NCBI RefSeq assembly: GCF_002999335.1
Contig: NW_020312481.1
Location: 174,989-238,988, forward strand
From: Cyclospora cayetanensis
Lineage: Eukaryota; Apicomplexa; Conoidasida; Eucoccidiorida; Eimeriidae
DNA length: 64,000 nt
Direction of reading: 5' to 3'
The notes under the pieces were generated by a model that searched no databases, was not told the DNA's origin, and was given only the letters and a program-made list of their open reading frames with translations. Each line of letters starts with the position of its first letter. Within the stretch, counting starts at the first letter, position 1. Shown piece by piece: positions 30,668 to 44,800 of this stretch. The translations under genes and the position numbers were made by a program.

Positions 30668-33179
30668 AGATCTAGGAAGAAATACTGATTACAGAAAGAA
30701 ACCAAGGCGAACGGAAGGCAGCGGGAAGGCTCAGGCCATAGTCCGCATAGTGTAGAACAGATGGTAGCATAAATGCTCTGGAAAATCATGAAATACCCAA
30801 ATGTTCCCAGTTCCAGGGTTCATCGAGTGCGGATGCAGCTATGCGGCAATCAGGCCCAAACGAAGAACTCCATACCCTAAACCCCCAACATAATAGTTTA
30901 CTATTTAAGATAGAATACTACGTAAATTGCCTTGATTCATCTGGGCAAACGAGACCCAAGAATGCAAAAGCGTTTTTCTGCTGGGACTGCAGGCTGTGCT
31001 CTGTGGTAGACATGGGCCCCAGGTAAGTTATATTTAGTTACCCAAGGATGGGAAATGCCCGTTATGCTACTGGCAGATATTGTTTTTTATTAGGTGCGGT
31101 AAATTATACTCAAGTCACTACAACTCAGAGGCCTCCCCGACTACCTCTATTAGGTCCCCATGAGCTTACATTACAAATCAGCGCTGAAGGTCACTTCTAC
31201 TCCTCTAGGCGATTATTCACTAGAACGGCACTCTACAGCCGCACAGTAATACTAGCTCGCACTACTCTAGCTCCGCAAAATGAGGGATATTGCATTTGAT
31301 GGTATGTGGCAGCAAATGCCCACCAGGTGTAAGAAGCATTGAACAACTATCTCCACAGAGATGTGCACATTCATAACCAATCGAACCGCCTCAATATTGA
31401 TTCCTTCCATGGCTCCTTTAAAGAATAGTTCTTCCTTTCTTTCCTGGACACCACATGGTCTTCGCGGTAAGGGCACCAAGAGGATTGCTAAAACGTCACA
31501 AGCCTAACCTGCATACCAATCAGGGAAGTTGCACACACAGTTACACAAGATACAAGTACCTATCATAGTACTCGACAACAGAAACATCTTTATGCTTCAC
31601 AAAGGGAGCACTGAATGAATGCCCCAGACACACAGTCAATCCTCGCACACCGAGCATACCTATGGCGATTCATATAATAGCCATCTAAAAGCAGATTAGC
31701 CTGCTACGCTCGAAAACAATCTCAGAGCACCGCATATTTCCCATGAGAGCGTAGGTTAAGTTTTTAAATCCATAGCCCTCAGAGAACATTCGGTAGCTGA
31801 AGGGGTACAGCATGGCACCAGGAAGAGCGGAGTGCATAATACTTGAAGACGACAGGAGAACAGCATCTTTAAGGAACTGGCCCACTCTAGGATAAGCCTG
31901 TGCGCTGTAGAGGTATGTGCACGGGGGGCTGCAGAACGCCCCACATCAGTGGCCACGAAGTCGCGCTAAATGCGAATCCAAATCCTTGAGCATCAGAAAG
32001 GTCCTCGTTACTTGGCACGAGAGATAAAATCCCCGCCGCCTCCATGTACTACCACCGGGAACAGACACAGATAAGCGCAGGTTGATCTTCATTGAGCCAC
32101 CCCCTAAAGCGTCTCTTCCACTGCCCACGCCACTAGACGTGTGCTGGTCTTCGTATTAAAATAAACTGAATGCCCGCGGATTTTAGAGACCTCCCCCCAC
32201 GAAGCCACGAAAAACTTTTGATCTATAAAGCGGACACAATCATGCTAATTTTTAAGTTGCTTATTACGCGGACACACCAGTGGCACTTGCATACCCACCC
32301 TTTCACTCAGGCCTCCTCTTTTCCAACGATTAACGGACCTATCCTCTCGGCTTCTCATATTTCTTCCTCATAACAGGAGCACAGTAGAGTTATGATTCTG
32401 CGTCTGAAATCTAGTGAAACGACGCTCGCCGCTAGAGCCGGCATATGCCCTAGGATATTGAATGGGCCGTTTCTCCCTCCTTGTGTCTTCTCCCAGTCGT
32501 CAGCCATAGAGGGTCTTTCTGTGCGACATTTGGCATCAGCTTTTGTGGATAAATGTAAAGCCGGCAAAGCAGTCATTTAACTGCCCCCATCCAACGGCCT
32601 CGCCTTTCACCATTCCCAAAGTGCTACACGAAGCCCTGTTAATGCGTGTGCAGCTTTTTGTTCTAGTACTCCTGAATGCAAGGTCCATAGGGACCAGATT
32701 GCAGACGGTGTGTGTGCACTTGTCTACGTGCTTAGCTATAGATATGAAAGATCGACCTCGACTACTACACGCTGTCTCCTAAAACCGAAGTCTTCTATTT
32801 ATCATTTAGAACCGCTCTATTTGGGGGAGGGCCAAGCTAGAGTCTCGCCGACACCCAACTGGTCCTTGACTCAGCAAACTTCACATACACTGCCTTTAGA
32901 TTGTTTGTTTAGTAATTATATCTAGCTGTGAATCCCCTCGTAGGCCATCTTACTAAGGTGCGGCAGCCTCCCTACCTTCCCCTTCCGTTCCTTCTGCCTC
33001 ACCGCCGTCCCGCAGAGCACTAAAACGACTGTTTGGAAAGGTCATCCGTTCTCCCCGGGAACATGCAAGCAGTGCATAGTGCTGAGGGTCCTAAAAAAGA
33101 AACCCCAGGGCCCAAGCAGCAAAGAGTTCCTGCATGCAAGGTGCGCTGTACCGAGCCATATGCTGGAGGGTGGCGCCCT
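30668..33179. other. Intergenic region of 2.5 kb, nothing recognised
   Basis: This lies between the start of the RING gene and the 3' end of the TBC gene, both on -. It should contain the promoter of the former near 30700-31000. No frame, RNA or repeat is convincing. Confidence 0.35.
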
Positions 33180-36100
33180 TCATGGCTCATCGTTAGTCAG
33201 ATGCTTCTGATTCTGTGGCTCCCTCACAGCACTGACCGATGCAAGCTCACCTCTTGTTGATGGTGGATGCATTTGGCGCGCGCTGCAATCCAGGAGGCTG
33301 CCAGTGCCACTCCTGTCGGGTAAATGACTGCCTCCAAAAAAGGAAAAACCGCCCTGACCAGTCGAAGCCCCCCCCTTCCTCCGAATCGCAACTCTGCTGC
33401 TGACCATCGACAAACGCTTACGCCAGGTCGCTAAGGACTGTTGCATCCGGGGCTGCACCTCTTCACAAGCAGAGCGCTGCCGGCTGAGCCGCTTGAATGA
33501 GAGCAAACGGCGTCGCCGGGAGTCCTGCTGTTGCTCTTCTTCTGGAGGCTGCTGCTGCAAGTGGAGCGAGCAGCGGCACGGGTCAGCAAGCCCAGCGGCA
33601 ACTGTCTGCTGCAGTTGCTGGAGCTTCCGCCTCGGAAACCTCCGAAGTCTATTGAAGCATTGGTGCAACAGCTCGTTGTGCTCCACCTGCAACAGGGGGC
33701 AAAACATGCCCGGCACAAAGCAGGCGATAAACAATGCTGGGAAATGCATGCCAGAGAGAGGCTCCTAATAAACCTCCTCAAATAAAGAAACGCGCAGCAC
33801 ATGGAAGATAAAAGGACCCATCATAAGAAACCAGCCATAGTTATGCTGGAAAGGACCTAACCCGGCATATCAAAATCTACACATGTAGCCTCTATGGGCA
33901 ATCTGCAAAAAGCGGGGCTCATCCCTTTCCCTGCTGTCCCTTCTCCATGCATATTAATATATGCAAATACACCCATACATATACACGCTCATTCCCTTCG
34001 CCTATATCCGTCCGCCATCTGAAACACTGCTTGTACAGAGATCTCTTTTCTTTGGCGTCGGTGCCTCCCTTGTCACCACTAGGCGCAATTCCTGCATCCC
34101 CTCAAAGCCGTTAATACCTCACTGAGGCAGGGACGCTTAAAGCATGTACGGCAAATAGGGGGATGCAGTCTGTAATGGAAAGGGGCAGACAGGCCAAGAC
34201 CGCCTCCGGTCCTCACCAGGAGGGAAAGCTTTCCCTTGAGAGAGCCCATGACTTGTTCGAGAGACTGCATTTTTGCCAGTTGTCCTTCAAAGAAGAATAT
34301 GACTCCAAGAGCTACGCGAAACAAGATCTTTGGCCCCTCCAGGATCAGGCAATCCCATATTCGCAGCACTGTGGGTTCCTGGAGTGTTTACGTGGCCGTG
34401 GCGACAAAAACAAGCAGCACGACGAACGAGATTGCATGGGAAAAGGCGAACACAGGCGGAGGAAAAGAGAGGGAAAGAGAACGCATAAAACTACAAAGGA
34501 GAGCCTCTTGACTCACGGGGCAGGAGGTACTGAAGAGGCAAAGAAACCACTCTGCAGCAATCCACTCGACTTCGACGCCGGTCTTCCTGCGGAACCAGTA
34601 ATGCACTTGTGAGCACCCGAGGCAGACGTGTCGTACAGGAGAGGCAGGAAGGAGAAGGACAGCAAGGACTGGCCAAGCTGGCAGCAAGGGAAGCACATCC
34701 GACGCAGAGAGGAATATGGCTTCACGATCTTCCTCGGCACACCAGTAGGCACTTACTTGAGGACCTGATAAACTCGGGGGGCCTTTTGGCGGATCAGAAT
34801 CTCCAAGACCTTCATATCCCGCCTTAAGTCCGCCATCCCACTGGTGTAGTAGCGGCCGATTTGCAGCCCTTCAGCAGGGAAAGACGAGCCGACAGAGGAC
34901 ACACACACACACACACACATACACACCAGAGAAACTCAGTACCGTGAAGAAGGACCCTAAGAGATCACTCGATTTCAAGGGGTAACGCAGACAAGGGAAT
35001 TGCGGGAGGCTGCAACCAGGAGACAATTGTTGCCGCCCCTAGCAGTGCCGCCGTTCGCCCCCAGACCCCGAACCCCTCACACCTTTGTCTTTGTCCGTGG
35101 AAACAACCAGCTGCAGAAGCGAGGCGAGGGCAAGCTCCTCCTTTTGAAACAGCAGCATTGTTGCTGCTAGAAAATTGAGGCCCTGGCAATACCCAACGGC
35201 CGGCCGGGCAGCCGCGAATCCCCGCAGGACACGCCGCAGCGCACAGATGCCATTGTTGCAACGGAACTGCGGAGTGGTGTAAACAGCAGCAAGCGGAGTG
35301 CCACACGGTGAGGAGGAGGGAAGCGACACACGCCCTAAAACAGCAGCAAGGCGAGCGCGCACAGCCTGCGCAAGGAGAGGCACGAGGCAAGATGCTGAGC
35401 CATCTGGCGTAACGAGGACAATGCAGATCACCCTTTTGTTGCTGGGAAAGGTCCTCGGCAAGTCCACCTCAATTTGGCCGCTCACATCCCGCGGCAGCTG
35501 CTCCTGCTGCAGCCTGCAGGCACCAGCACGACAGGGGCAAGTGTAGCAGCACGAGCAGGATGACGACAGACAGGGGCCAGACGGAAGACGCAGGGAGAAC
35601 GACCACAGACAGCATTAGCGCGAAGTCCACAGTCCGCGATGCAGAAACGCGCAGCAGGAGTACGAGCAAGCGCTCGGAGAAGGCAGCAGGAGGTCCTAAG
35701 AGATCGAACGATCCTTTCAATTAACCACCTCCTCCCATGACGTGGGAACCTCACCTTTCAAAGGCTCCCGGATCCGAGTCCAGGAGAGCGTCGGCTCCAA
35801 GAAAAACTGCCCAAACTTTTCCCCTGCAATGAATGGATTCAGCAACAGGATGGATCGGGACGGAGAAGCCGCCGTGACGATCCCACAACGCGCACTTTGC
35901 GCCAGCCAGACGCGAATGGGAGTGGCGAACCCGCCGAGCACCATCAGCAGAGAAGTCGGTTACTCAGGAAAGAAGCACAAGACTACGGGAGAGAGTCCCA
36001 GCGGGGGAGTGCGCATGCAGGAGCGACACGGGCAAGGCTTGCCTCAAGTGGTCTGGAATTCCCCGTCGAACAAGCTGTTTCACCATTTTTCGGTCGCTTA

Positions 36101-38259
36101 GCGTTGGATCAGCCGCTAGTAACGCTTCCCACCTTCAAGTGCAGAGCCACGCAAGGAGGCAGAAGTCGGAAAACACAATGAAACGGGAAGTCATGTCTGT
36201 CAAAGGGGCCCCCAAGAATCCGCTAAAGGCCTCCGGAAGGAAAGGCAGCAACAGCGGCAAGACTCCACCGAGCTCTCTCGTAAGGGTGCACAGCTTACAG
36301 CTGCGCCTGCTTTCTTCTCTGAGGGGCAGTCTTCGCCTCGTATGCTTCCACACGGGCGGACAGGTCTGCTCCCCAAAGGAAGCCATAGCAGCTCTCCACT
36401 GCAGCGCCGAGACATAGTACACGCAACTATTCACCCGCTAGTCTCTGAGATGAGGAAGGCTGCAGATTGACTGCCAGTATGTCTCCCCCACTAAGTGGCA
36501 TTCACTCCGTTTTCCCCTCCCTGCTCCTTTGTTAGCACAACCCCCTTCTAAGCCGCCCCCTCCCGTATTATGTATCCCGTGTGGCTTCTTCGCACGGCCT
36601 TCTTCTTCCGAGCTAGCTGCAGTCTCTGCTGCCCCCTTTCCCCCCTGGCTCCCGCCGTCCCCAACTAAAGCAGCCCGCCCAGCGTCGAATACGCATTCAA
36701 GACGCACAGCACTCACTACACAAAACGGCTATGGGTAGACTACGACATGGGAAGGCTTCTACGGCCGCTTGAGAAGCTGACTCTAGAGACGGCACACCGC
36801 TGGCTGGAATCTCCACTGCCCCCGAAGCTCCCGAGATTTCGAAGGAACCCCCTCCTCGAGCAGACGAGCACGACGCGTCTGCTACTGAAGGGCAGCTGTC
36901 GCCATTCGTCTGCTGCAGCAAGTCTGCGACTGGAGAGCTGCAGCAACGCAGCAACATCAGGGGAGATCGTGGCTGGTGCTGCAAACGCAGAGACTCCAGC
37001 CGAACAAGGGGGTCATCAAACTCCAGCACACAGGCTGCCTCCTCCAGATCCTGCCCCCCGTAGGCCTCACTGAACTCTTTCTCCCCCTCCTCCGATAGAA
37101 GGTCGCTGCCGCTGCTGCTGCCGCTGCTGTTGCTTCTGCTGCGGCTGCTGTTGCGGCTGCTATGGCTACCCTTCAGGACGGCATGACGAGCAGAGGCCCT
37201 CCCCACAGACTCTTGAAGACACCCCGGGTGAGCTCCTAGCGGCTCCGAAGGCTCAAATTGCAGCGTTAAAGCGCTGGTGCTGCAGCTGCGGTGCGTCCCT
37301 GCAACAGGGCTAGGCCTGCATGGACAGATCCTGGTATCCCAAAGACTATGCGTCATCACGCCAGAAAAACTGAAGTGTCGTTGCCGCAGCCAAGGGAGAG
37401 ACTGCCTGCTGTTACTGGTGCTGCTGAGTTTGCTGCTCTGGGGGCTCAACGTCGGGCGCCTCCCGCTGCACCCCCTGCCACTGCTCCCGCTGTACTTGCT
37501 GCTTCTGGATGGCGGAAAACAGAGAGGCTCTCCGGAAGGCTGTCTGCTGCAGCAGAGATCGATGTGCAGAGCCCGCAGGTGCTTGGCCGTCTCCTTCAGC
37601 AAGCCGCTGCTACTGTGCCTACTTCCTGCGACATGGTCAGGGGCTGCTCCACTGCTGCTGCAACGCCGTACGCTGCAGCAGGCCTCTCCCCTCGTGGCTG
37701 CATTGAACTTGCAATTTCCACTGTCGCTGACGCAGCAGTCACAGCCAGATTCTCGCTTCTCCATGTACAACAGGGCTGGCAAGGGCGAGAGAGAAACGGC
37801 CTCCACCAGCGGGAGAACCCCAATATCAGACAACGTGGATGGGCTAGCACCGCTGCTACAGTCCTTTCCAGAGTGCCCCTGCACAGGCTGAAGGGCCTCC
37901 TCGCTCTCCTGCATCTGAGGAACCCCCTTCTGCATGCCAAGAGGGCTGTTATAGACCCCCAGCAGCGACGATACGCAAAGACGCCTCGGCGTTCGCGTCT
38001 GCTCCGCTGCCGCGCCAATGGTCTCCAGTTTCTCCAAAGTGTCGCTACACCTGTCCTCTGTCCGGCCGCTGACACGGCCACTGTTGTTGCAGCTAGTCGT
38101 GTTTTCGCCCTCAGAAAAGAGGCTTTCCCTAAGCATAGATGAGAACTCGGCTGCGGCTAAAGCTCCTTGCGTTTGACTCGCCAGTTCAGCGGCCCGCGAG
38201 GCTCCTGTTCGGGAGGCGCCCCCATCATGAGCCTCTGGACACCCCGCCCTATTTTCCAT
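33180..38259 (-). CDS. TBC-domain Rab GTPase-activating protein, 972 residues, ten exons
   Basis: Exons on -: 38259-36717, 36398-36299, 36132-36043, 35823-35755, 35513-35432, 35266-35083, 34868-34757, 34586-34517, 34378-34217, 33686-33180. The sum is exactly 973 codons. The first exon encodes about 514 residues of Ser/Cys/Arg-rich low complexity with no known domain. Next come CYGFLWG (the common 'YGF' lead-in), LWEALLAADP, and the TBC core: VKQLVRRGIPDHLRGKVW, then the arginine-finger motif IEVDLPRTFP (Arg near 621) and the glutamine-finger motif GYCQGLNFLAA (Gln near 656). GRYYTSGMADLRRDMKVL, AAEWFLCLFS, LRIWDCLILEG and LFRVALGVI follow in order. Both catalytic fingers are present, so it should accelerate GTP hydrolysis by a Rab at a trafficking membrane. 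The last exon is a Gln/Arg-rich tail. The intron between 36043 and 35823 uses a GC donor. The start ATG at 38259 is the first in a long open exon. Confidence 0.93.
34903..34926. repeat. (CA)n dinucleotide run in a TBC-gene intron
   Basis: About ten ACA/CAC alternations occur just upstream (on the - strand) of the acceptor at 34869. On the coding strand this is a TG run followed by pyrimidines, in the usual position of a branch and polypyrimidine region. Confidence 0.85.
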
Positions 38260-41200
38260 TGCTCGCCTGCTCGCTCTCTCGCTGAAGAGGGAAGCAACAA
38301 GGAACGGAAGAGGGGGCCCCTTCCGTCCGGAAGATGCAGGGAGGAAAGCGGGGAAGGGGGGGAAGGTGGCCAGCCAGGGAATATAAGGGAGAGCCCAAGA
38401 ACCAGAGCCGTCGAAAATTGCGCTCCTGGAGCCTTCGAGGGGGGTGCCGCCTTTCGCCGTGCGATGGTCTCAGGTGCTACCCAGCCCCCCGAAGGGCACC
38501 ACCCTCAGCCGCACAGCGCTGCTACTCCAATCGGCAAAACAAGGGGCCCCCGCTATAGCCTGTGTCGGCGATGAGGCATCACAGATGCGGGAGCCCAGTG
38601 ACACCCCTCCTGAGGTGGAGGGGGGAGAGGAGGAAGAAGGCAAGGAGGAGGGAGGGCACAGACGACGGGAGCGATATCTGCAGCAACACTCAAGGAAGAG
38701 GGACGACGGATTTAGGGCCCTTTCCTTGCCTATGGAGGCTGCTGCATGAACACTGGCGTTGCAACAGACCACATAGATAGTAAAAGAACAAACAGAAGGC
38801 GAAATACTCCCTTTTCGTCCGCAAGCCCCAGAGGCTACTGTGGACGGCGACCGGCTGTCTGGCCCGGCCCTGGTGTTGCTGCTGTTCCTCCGAATGCTGC
38901 CACTGGCGTTGAGATCTACCTGCACTTTTTGACTTTATATATTTGATACGCATTTCGGTAATTTTCTGATTCCAAGGAGAAAAGAAAGGGGACCCAGACG
39001 CGCTTCACGCAGGGGTCCACGTCGTCTACACTCTCTCTGCTCGCTCTGGGCAGTAGTGCTCTTCATCAGTACATAGTCAGTGTTGGTTCTATTGGCTGCG
39101 GCGGCGCGAATACTCTTGGGTGACCCGAAACACGGGCATCAAGCAATTTTCGCTTTACCTGTTCGCTGTCTGTTTTCAGTAGATGTATGCTGGAGAGCTG
39201 CTGCACGCGGAGCTCTGCTTCGGGACATACGAGAGGCTACACCCTATCGCTCACCTGCAGAGGACTAATTGTTCGGTTAGCCTGAAGGCATTTAAACTCC
39301 AAAAGTCCGATAAAAAGGCAACCTAAATTTAGTCACTATTATTTTGGGAGATACCGCTAAAGCCTGCATGACGAGGGGTGCCAAGTTCCCCCCACTTGAA
39401 CGGTCAGATCCTTGGTGCATACGTAGAGCTATGCTAGTACAGGGCAACAACGAACGCTTCACTTGAGGCCCCCCCTATACACCTTGTAGCAGAGGTGCTT
39501 TCTCTTTGAAAGTATCTTCTTCTGCACGTACTACCCCACGTACAAGGCCAGAGACCGCGGTCCTAGAGTCGGCGTCTGTGGTAGCGCATGCTCTGCTCCC
39601 TCAGCACCCGTAGGGCCTCTTATCATGATGAGACAACAAATTCTATTCTCTGTTCATACGACGGCGGTACACTTTTTCGTGGTAGGAGTCGATGCCGTCC
39701 GTTCCTTGATGCAAATGCGCTAATCGCAAACACCTTTCTTCGGCACGGTGGCTCCTACTTTAAGAGTCTTCAGTAGTCTTACAAGTGTATCGCAAGAGCT
39801 CAAAGCATTCTCTTTACTTCTTGAGGCTGGCATTATCCCGTATGAGGGTCAGTTCGACTGATATTAGCCTCCCAAGGCGGCAAGCTTATGCACTTCACAG
39901 GCGAGTGCGATGTACTGCTACGTGACGCCGCTTCCGTGTGTGATGCAGTATACATGCACCCCGTCGAATTGTGATGGTCAAAAGAATATGGAAAGTTCGT
40001 CTGTACCCCGGTGAACGTTGGGTGGGCGGCTCTCGAACAGCAGAAATTAAGGGATCTCACGCGCCGCTCCGAGCTGATTGCGTAAAATACGTATTACCAC
40101 CCCGCCACTCCACTCCCCAACAAAAACATAAACAGCATATCAGAAGGCGGGTGAGCAGTAAGTGGTATTGTGGTAGCTCGAGACCAGCCAAACTTTGGGC
40201 AGCGAGAAGTTTCATGTTGAAGCATTTGGACCATGCCATCAACATGAAATTCCTCGGATTGTAGTCGTAAAAAGATATTGAGCGCCAATAATTAAACGCA
40301 CTGCCAGCGAACCGCAATCTATTTGTGGCTTTTTCTCGAGGGCCTCTCAGGACCCCATGGAATAACTTATGCTGCGTGAGGCTCCCGTGCAACGCACAAG
40401 CATACTCTTGAGGACCTTCAAGTGGCTGGAAGTAATAAAAAAAGGCTAATGGCGTTCGTCTACATTCATGGCATGTGATAGCTAGTAGGCGAAGAGGAAC
40501 TTGTATGGATACGTCGCAAAAAGGGACAAATGCAGTGCAGCAACGAGGCTCGATAAGCGCCACCTCCACCTTACCTCGAATGAAACTGGACTGACTAAAA
40601 GCTTCTTTGCATCAAGAAAGGCTTATCGGCGGCCCCTTGTGCCGGTCATCCGTAAAAATGCATGTCTACAGCCCCTATCCAAAGATGATGGACTTGTAGT
40701 ACGCTTCGGCACTGCCGCTCAATCTCTACCCAAAGCTTTTCAGACTTTCGCCTCTTCAGCAGTCTTGTGCTTGTGCTTCACCCGACCAAAATACAGAAGA
40801 GAGGAGCATCTGCTCTCGGATGCATTGGAGCAGAGCGCATCAATGAGAGCTGGCATTGCAGCCCAGACTAGTGAGCAACACTGGGGTCTTTGTTTCAAGG
40901 CTGTCTGGGCTTCGAGCCGCTGCAGGGTCCTTCGTGTTCAAAGCCACTTTGGGGAGGTGCAACTGCATGGCACATACAGGGCCAGCGTCCTGCGGGATAA
41001 GACTTCGGAGACCTTGTTGCTGGGTGTCTGAAAGATTGGCAAGAGCCCTAGGAAGTAACTTATACGAGAAGGCTGCAACTTGGCTGCAAAGCAAGCTGTA
41101 ATTCTACCGCGTTTATGTACTGTGTGGTCATGTACTAAGGCTACAGTTCGCATACATCACTCCTAAATCTGATTTAAGCGGAAATTTCCCCAACATTTGG

Positions 41201-41804
41201 GGTTTCATGCCGATTCTACGAAAGGGCCCCAAAAAGAGGGTTCTGCGCCATCTAGTTTGCCAATGTTTCTCCTGCTGCCGCTTTCTCTGCGAACCAGCTT
41301 TCGTGCTGCTTGCGGGTCGGCAACCCGAATTCCTGCAACTGGGCTTACTGCATGAACATGTTTGCTAGCTGGATTGGAATGGCTCTTCATTTTCCTTGCT
41401 GTGCGCCCCGCGCTACCACGTAGGCCCCCCAATACCATGAGGGCAACGGTAGGTGTCTCTCGGCCTGAATACCTGTTTGCGCGTTGCATCTGGATAGACA
41501 GTGCAGCAGCGTGCTGCAAACTGACGAGTAGCGAATTGTTATGAGAGTTCTACCTGCACTGTCTCTATAGGCGACTGAGCCGAGGCAGCAGAGGCTCGCA
41601 AGAGCGCGTGGCGAGCCAGCCCCCCAGTTGAAATAGATGAAGCTTGCATTCTCTGGGCTGTTGGTCGGAGAGACTGCAGTGCCTGCCTGCCCTCTGCTTC
41701 GTAGAAGTTCGTTACGTCTCTCTTGTCTCTTGGTCATCTCGCACGATGCGTTCGTCCTTGCACCATGGGGAACTTAAGCCTTGGCCAGATGATGCCCTAA
41801 AGTG
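38260..41804. other. Intergenic region of 3.5 kb, no supported gene
   Basis: The first 700 bases (38260-38950) are G/A- and CAG-rich and long frames run through them on both strands, but they look like upstream untranslated or low-complexity sequence of the TBC gene. A 176-codon frame on + (40501-41031) begins at a non-ATG codon and has no motif. The rest is of mixed composition with nothing recognisable. Confidence 0.35.
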
Positions 41805-44800
41805 TTAGATGAAGCGCTGCAGGACTTCACTGAAATCTCGGTCGATCATCAACATGTGCAGCCCCACAAAGGCCGCACTTCCCGAAAACAAAAAAAAGTA
41901 GTAGAGGAGCCGCCTACCCAAGTCTCCCCGTGCAGCCACCTCTATCGCCACGTCCTGAGCCGACCAAAGCCAACGCAGCAACAAAACAGAGAAGGCAACG
42001 CTTTGCTGCACCCAAGACACCGCGCACAAAGAAAGCAAGAACAAGCAAACAAAGCACCCCGGGGAGACCGCGCCAAAGAAGGAGCAGCTAGCAGTTCTCT
42101 AGAGGTCACACAAAATAATTGGCGAGTCGTTAGCACCAGTTGGGCAAAGATCTTAGGAAGTCTGGCTGCGTCCGCATGCGATGGGAAAGGCTGGGGACGA
42201 AGAGAGGCGACAACATAAAGCTGCCGCTGTGGCGAAGACAAAGAGACTATAAGGAGCTAGAAAGCGGCACGGATAGCACACGGAGAATCCGGCATGTTTG
42301 CTTACCACGATGCCCCAAGCGGCTGCCGCAGTTAGTAGAGACGATAAAAGCTCTGTGGTGGCAGTCAAAGCAACACGAAGCTGAGGCGTATAAGGCAAGT
42401 GACCGTGATGGGTTTAAGCAGACAAAGGATCTTGATGGCATTCCGCGCACTAAGAAGCATGTGACTAGCGTTTCGTGGATCAGCAGAGTCCCAGTGGCCT
42501 CATAACCAAGCAAAAGCTGCCAACTGCGTGGAGGAGGAGAAAGCTTTACGGTAGCCTCCGGCTAGGGCGGAGCACAAGAAAACCAGGCAGCCAAGGTGCC
42601 AGACATATATGCCGTTACTTGGGTAGAAGGTCCCGCGGTAAGAGAGGGCCTTGAGTTTGCGCAGGGCCAACGCCATGAGGATCCCGACTAGGAGAAAAAA
42701 AGTGTAGATTTCGAGTTGTATCCCACCGTCAGCGCCCGAGACCACCTCCACTACCATGTCCTGATGAGACATGCAGCGCTCGGATGCATGGAGCTCTACA
42801 ACCGCCTCTCAGGACGAGGTACTGGCGCTCGTTAGATACTGCAAGCTATGAGCTGCTACGGCACTGTAAGCGTTGCCTTTTGCCTCTGTGAGCAGCAGCG
42901 CAACTTCAGGTGCGACTGCGCTTGCCCCTTCTGCTACCACTGCGGCTGTCTCGACTGCAAAAAGGCAAAGGAAGCGCTTAGAACAAGCGGCCTGGGGACA
43001 TGGAATAAGGGCCTTCCATAGCCTTCTAGCGGAATTGTTCGGGAATGACGGTCATGAGGTACCACGATGCCCCATAAGGAAACTATTGCCAGGAAGGTCA
43101 GAACCATCGCTGCAGCAAGACGGCACAAGGGCGTCAAAAGCAACACACGGATGCATCTGATGCGGGGAAAATTCGCCCTCCGTCGGATCACACCTTCAAA
43201 AGACGGCTCTAAGGGATCCCGCTGCCTAAGAAGAGGCATCACCGATGTTGTGTAGCGCCTTGGACTTCGGCGAAAGGCCTCCAAACCTTGAGCCTGCAAG
43301 GGCCTCGGATTCCGCCACCCTCAACTGCCCGCTCTCTCTGCCCTGATCCCATGATCGAGGTATATACGTTTGTGGATGCATGCGCACATACGCACACATA
43401 TATCTACGTACATTCAAGCATACGTATACGCCTATATACATGCATAGATACCTGCACACATGCATCCATGCATATATATATACATGCATTCACACTCAAA
43501 AGGCAGCCGCAGAACGCATACCTAAACAAGCTCGTAATCTCGTGCTCGTCACTGCACCGTTGTTGCTGCTACTGGACGCCCCTACAAAGGCCGTTGTGTG
43601 CCCAAAGTCAGGGAGGATCCTCTGATGGAGAACCCGAAATTTTCCCAGGCGTCAAAAAGCGTCCCTCTAGCCCCCCAATTGTCTTCCCCTCTCTCTGCCT
43701 CTCTTAAAGGGTCTTCGTGGATATACATGTATATATGCCGCGCTGGTGGAAATCAAGCAGCTGCTATGGCTCAGATATCATTCTGCGCATCCTACCTCTT
43801 CGTGGGCTCTGTCGGTCTCCCGAGAACCATTGGACTCTGTAGGGGCGATGTCGCTTTGCATCGACACACAAGCTTCAGTAATGCGACATGCGATTCCGTT
43901 CAGCACCAGGCATGGCATCTGCTTCTTCCGGCGGGGTGAAGAGAATGCTGAGTGACCCTTTCTCACGAACCTGTGGCTCTCTAGAGAGTCCCAGTCAGTT
44001 TCTGTGCAATAATCCGCTATCCCCGCCTCTGTATCCACCTCATTCTCGCCGATTGTGTCTGCCACTTCACCAGGCGTGCCCTGGAAAGATTGGAGAGACC
44101 CCCGGTTGCTGCGGGGATTTGCGCTTTCGCTGAAGTTGTCCTTTAAGCCTCTCTCAAGTGGCATCACCCCCTTCACGCCTCCGATATCGTGCCCATCCGC
44201 GCCTAGCGGTTTGGATTGTTTCAAATGTAGATCTGCTCCAACATCTCTGGAATCCCTGTAATCCCTTTTCTGCACCATTGTGGCTTTGTTCCTCGCCAGC
44301 TCTCCCCAGCGCCCCCGGTCACCCACGTCTGCTACGCCTCTGAGCTGTCCACAAATGTGTGGCGCTCCTGCCTCGAAAGCCTGTTGCTCCTGTGCAGAAG
44401 CCACGCGGTGACTGTGGATGCGGAAACACAGCGACGGTATGCAGTTAAAGGGCTGAGCCGCCGTCCGTTACGCGTCTGAACTCCTGCCCCTTGCGGCTCT
44501 TCTAGGAGCAACGTGCTGCGGGGCTGCAGAGCAGCTCAGAGTCTTCTGCGCTTACTCTCTCAAGTGTTTGCATCCAATCAAGCAAAAGGTCTGCGTCTGC
44601 TGATAAAGAGATAGAGCGGTTCGCAGCCCTTGTAAAGAAATGTCGCTGTTAAGCGGGGAGGGAGTGAGGAACGCACATGGAAGATGGCGCAGGGCTGAAG
44701 GGATAGGGACCCTCACATAGAAGACTGCACAGTTGGGGGGCCATGACCTGCCGATCGAGGACAGGGTACAGATATGACCGCAGCCAGGTAAAGTAATGAG

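Noticed and set aside
37277..38142. Long plus-strand frames of 204 and 283 codons
   Set aside because: They lie opposite the long N-terminal exon of the TBC gene, whose frame is supported by the exact phase of all ten exons.
40501..41031. A 176-codon plus-strand frame
   Set aside because: It begins with a non-ATG codon, has no motif, and its composition does not resemble the coding exons here.
43226..43707. Tyr/His/Met-rich frames on both strands
   Set aside because: They come from CATA-type simple sequence within an intron of the membrane-protein gene.
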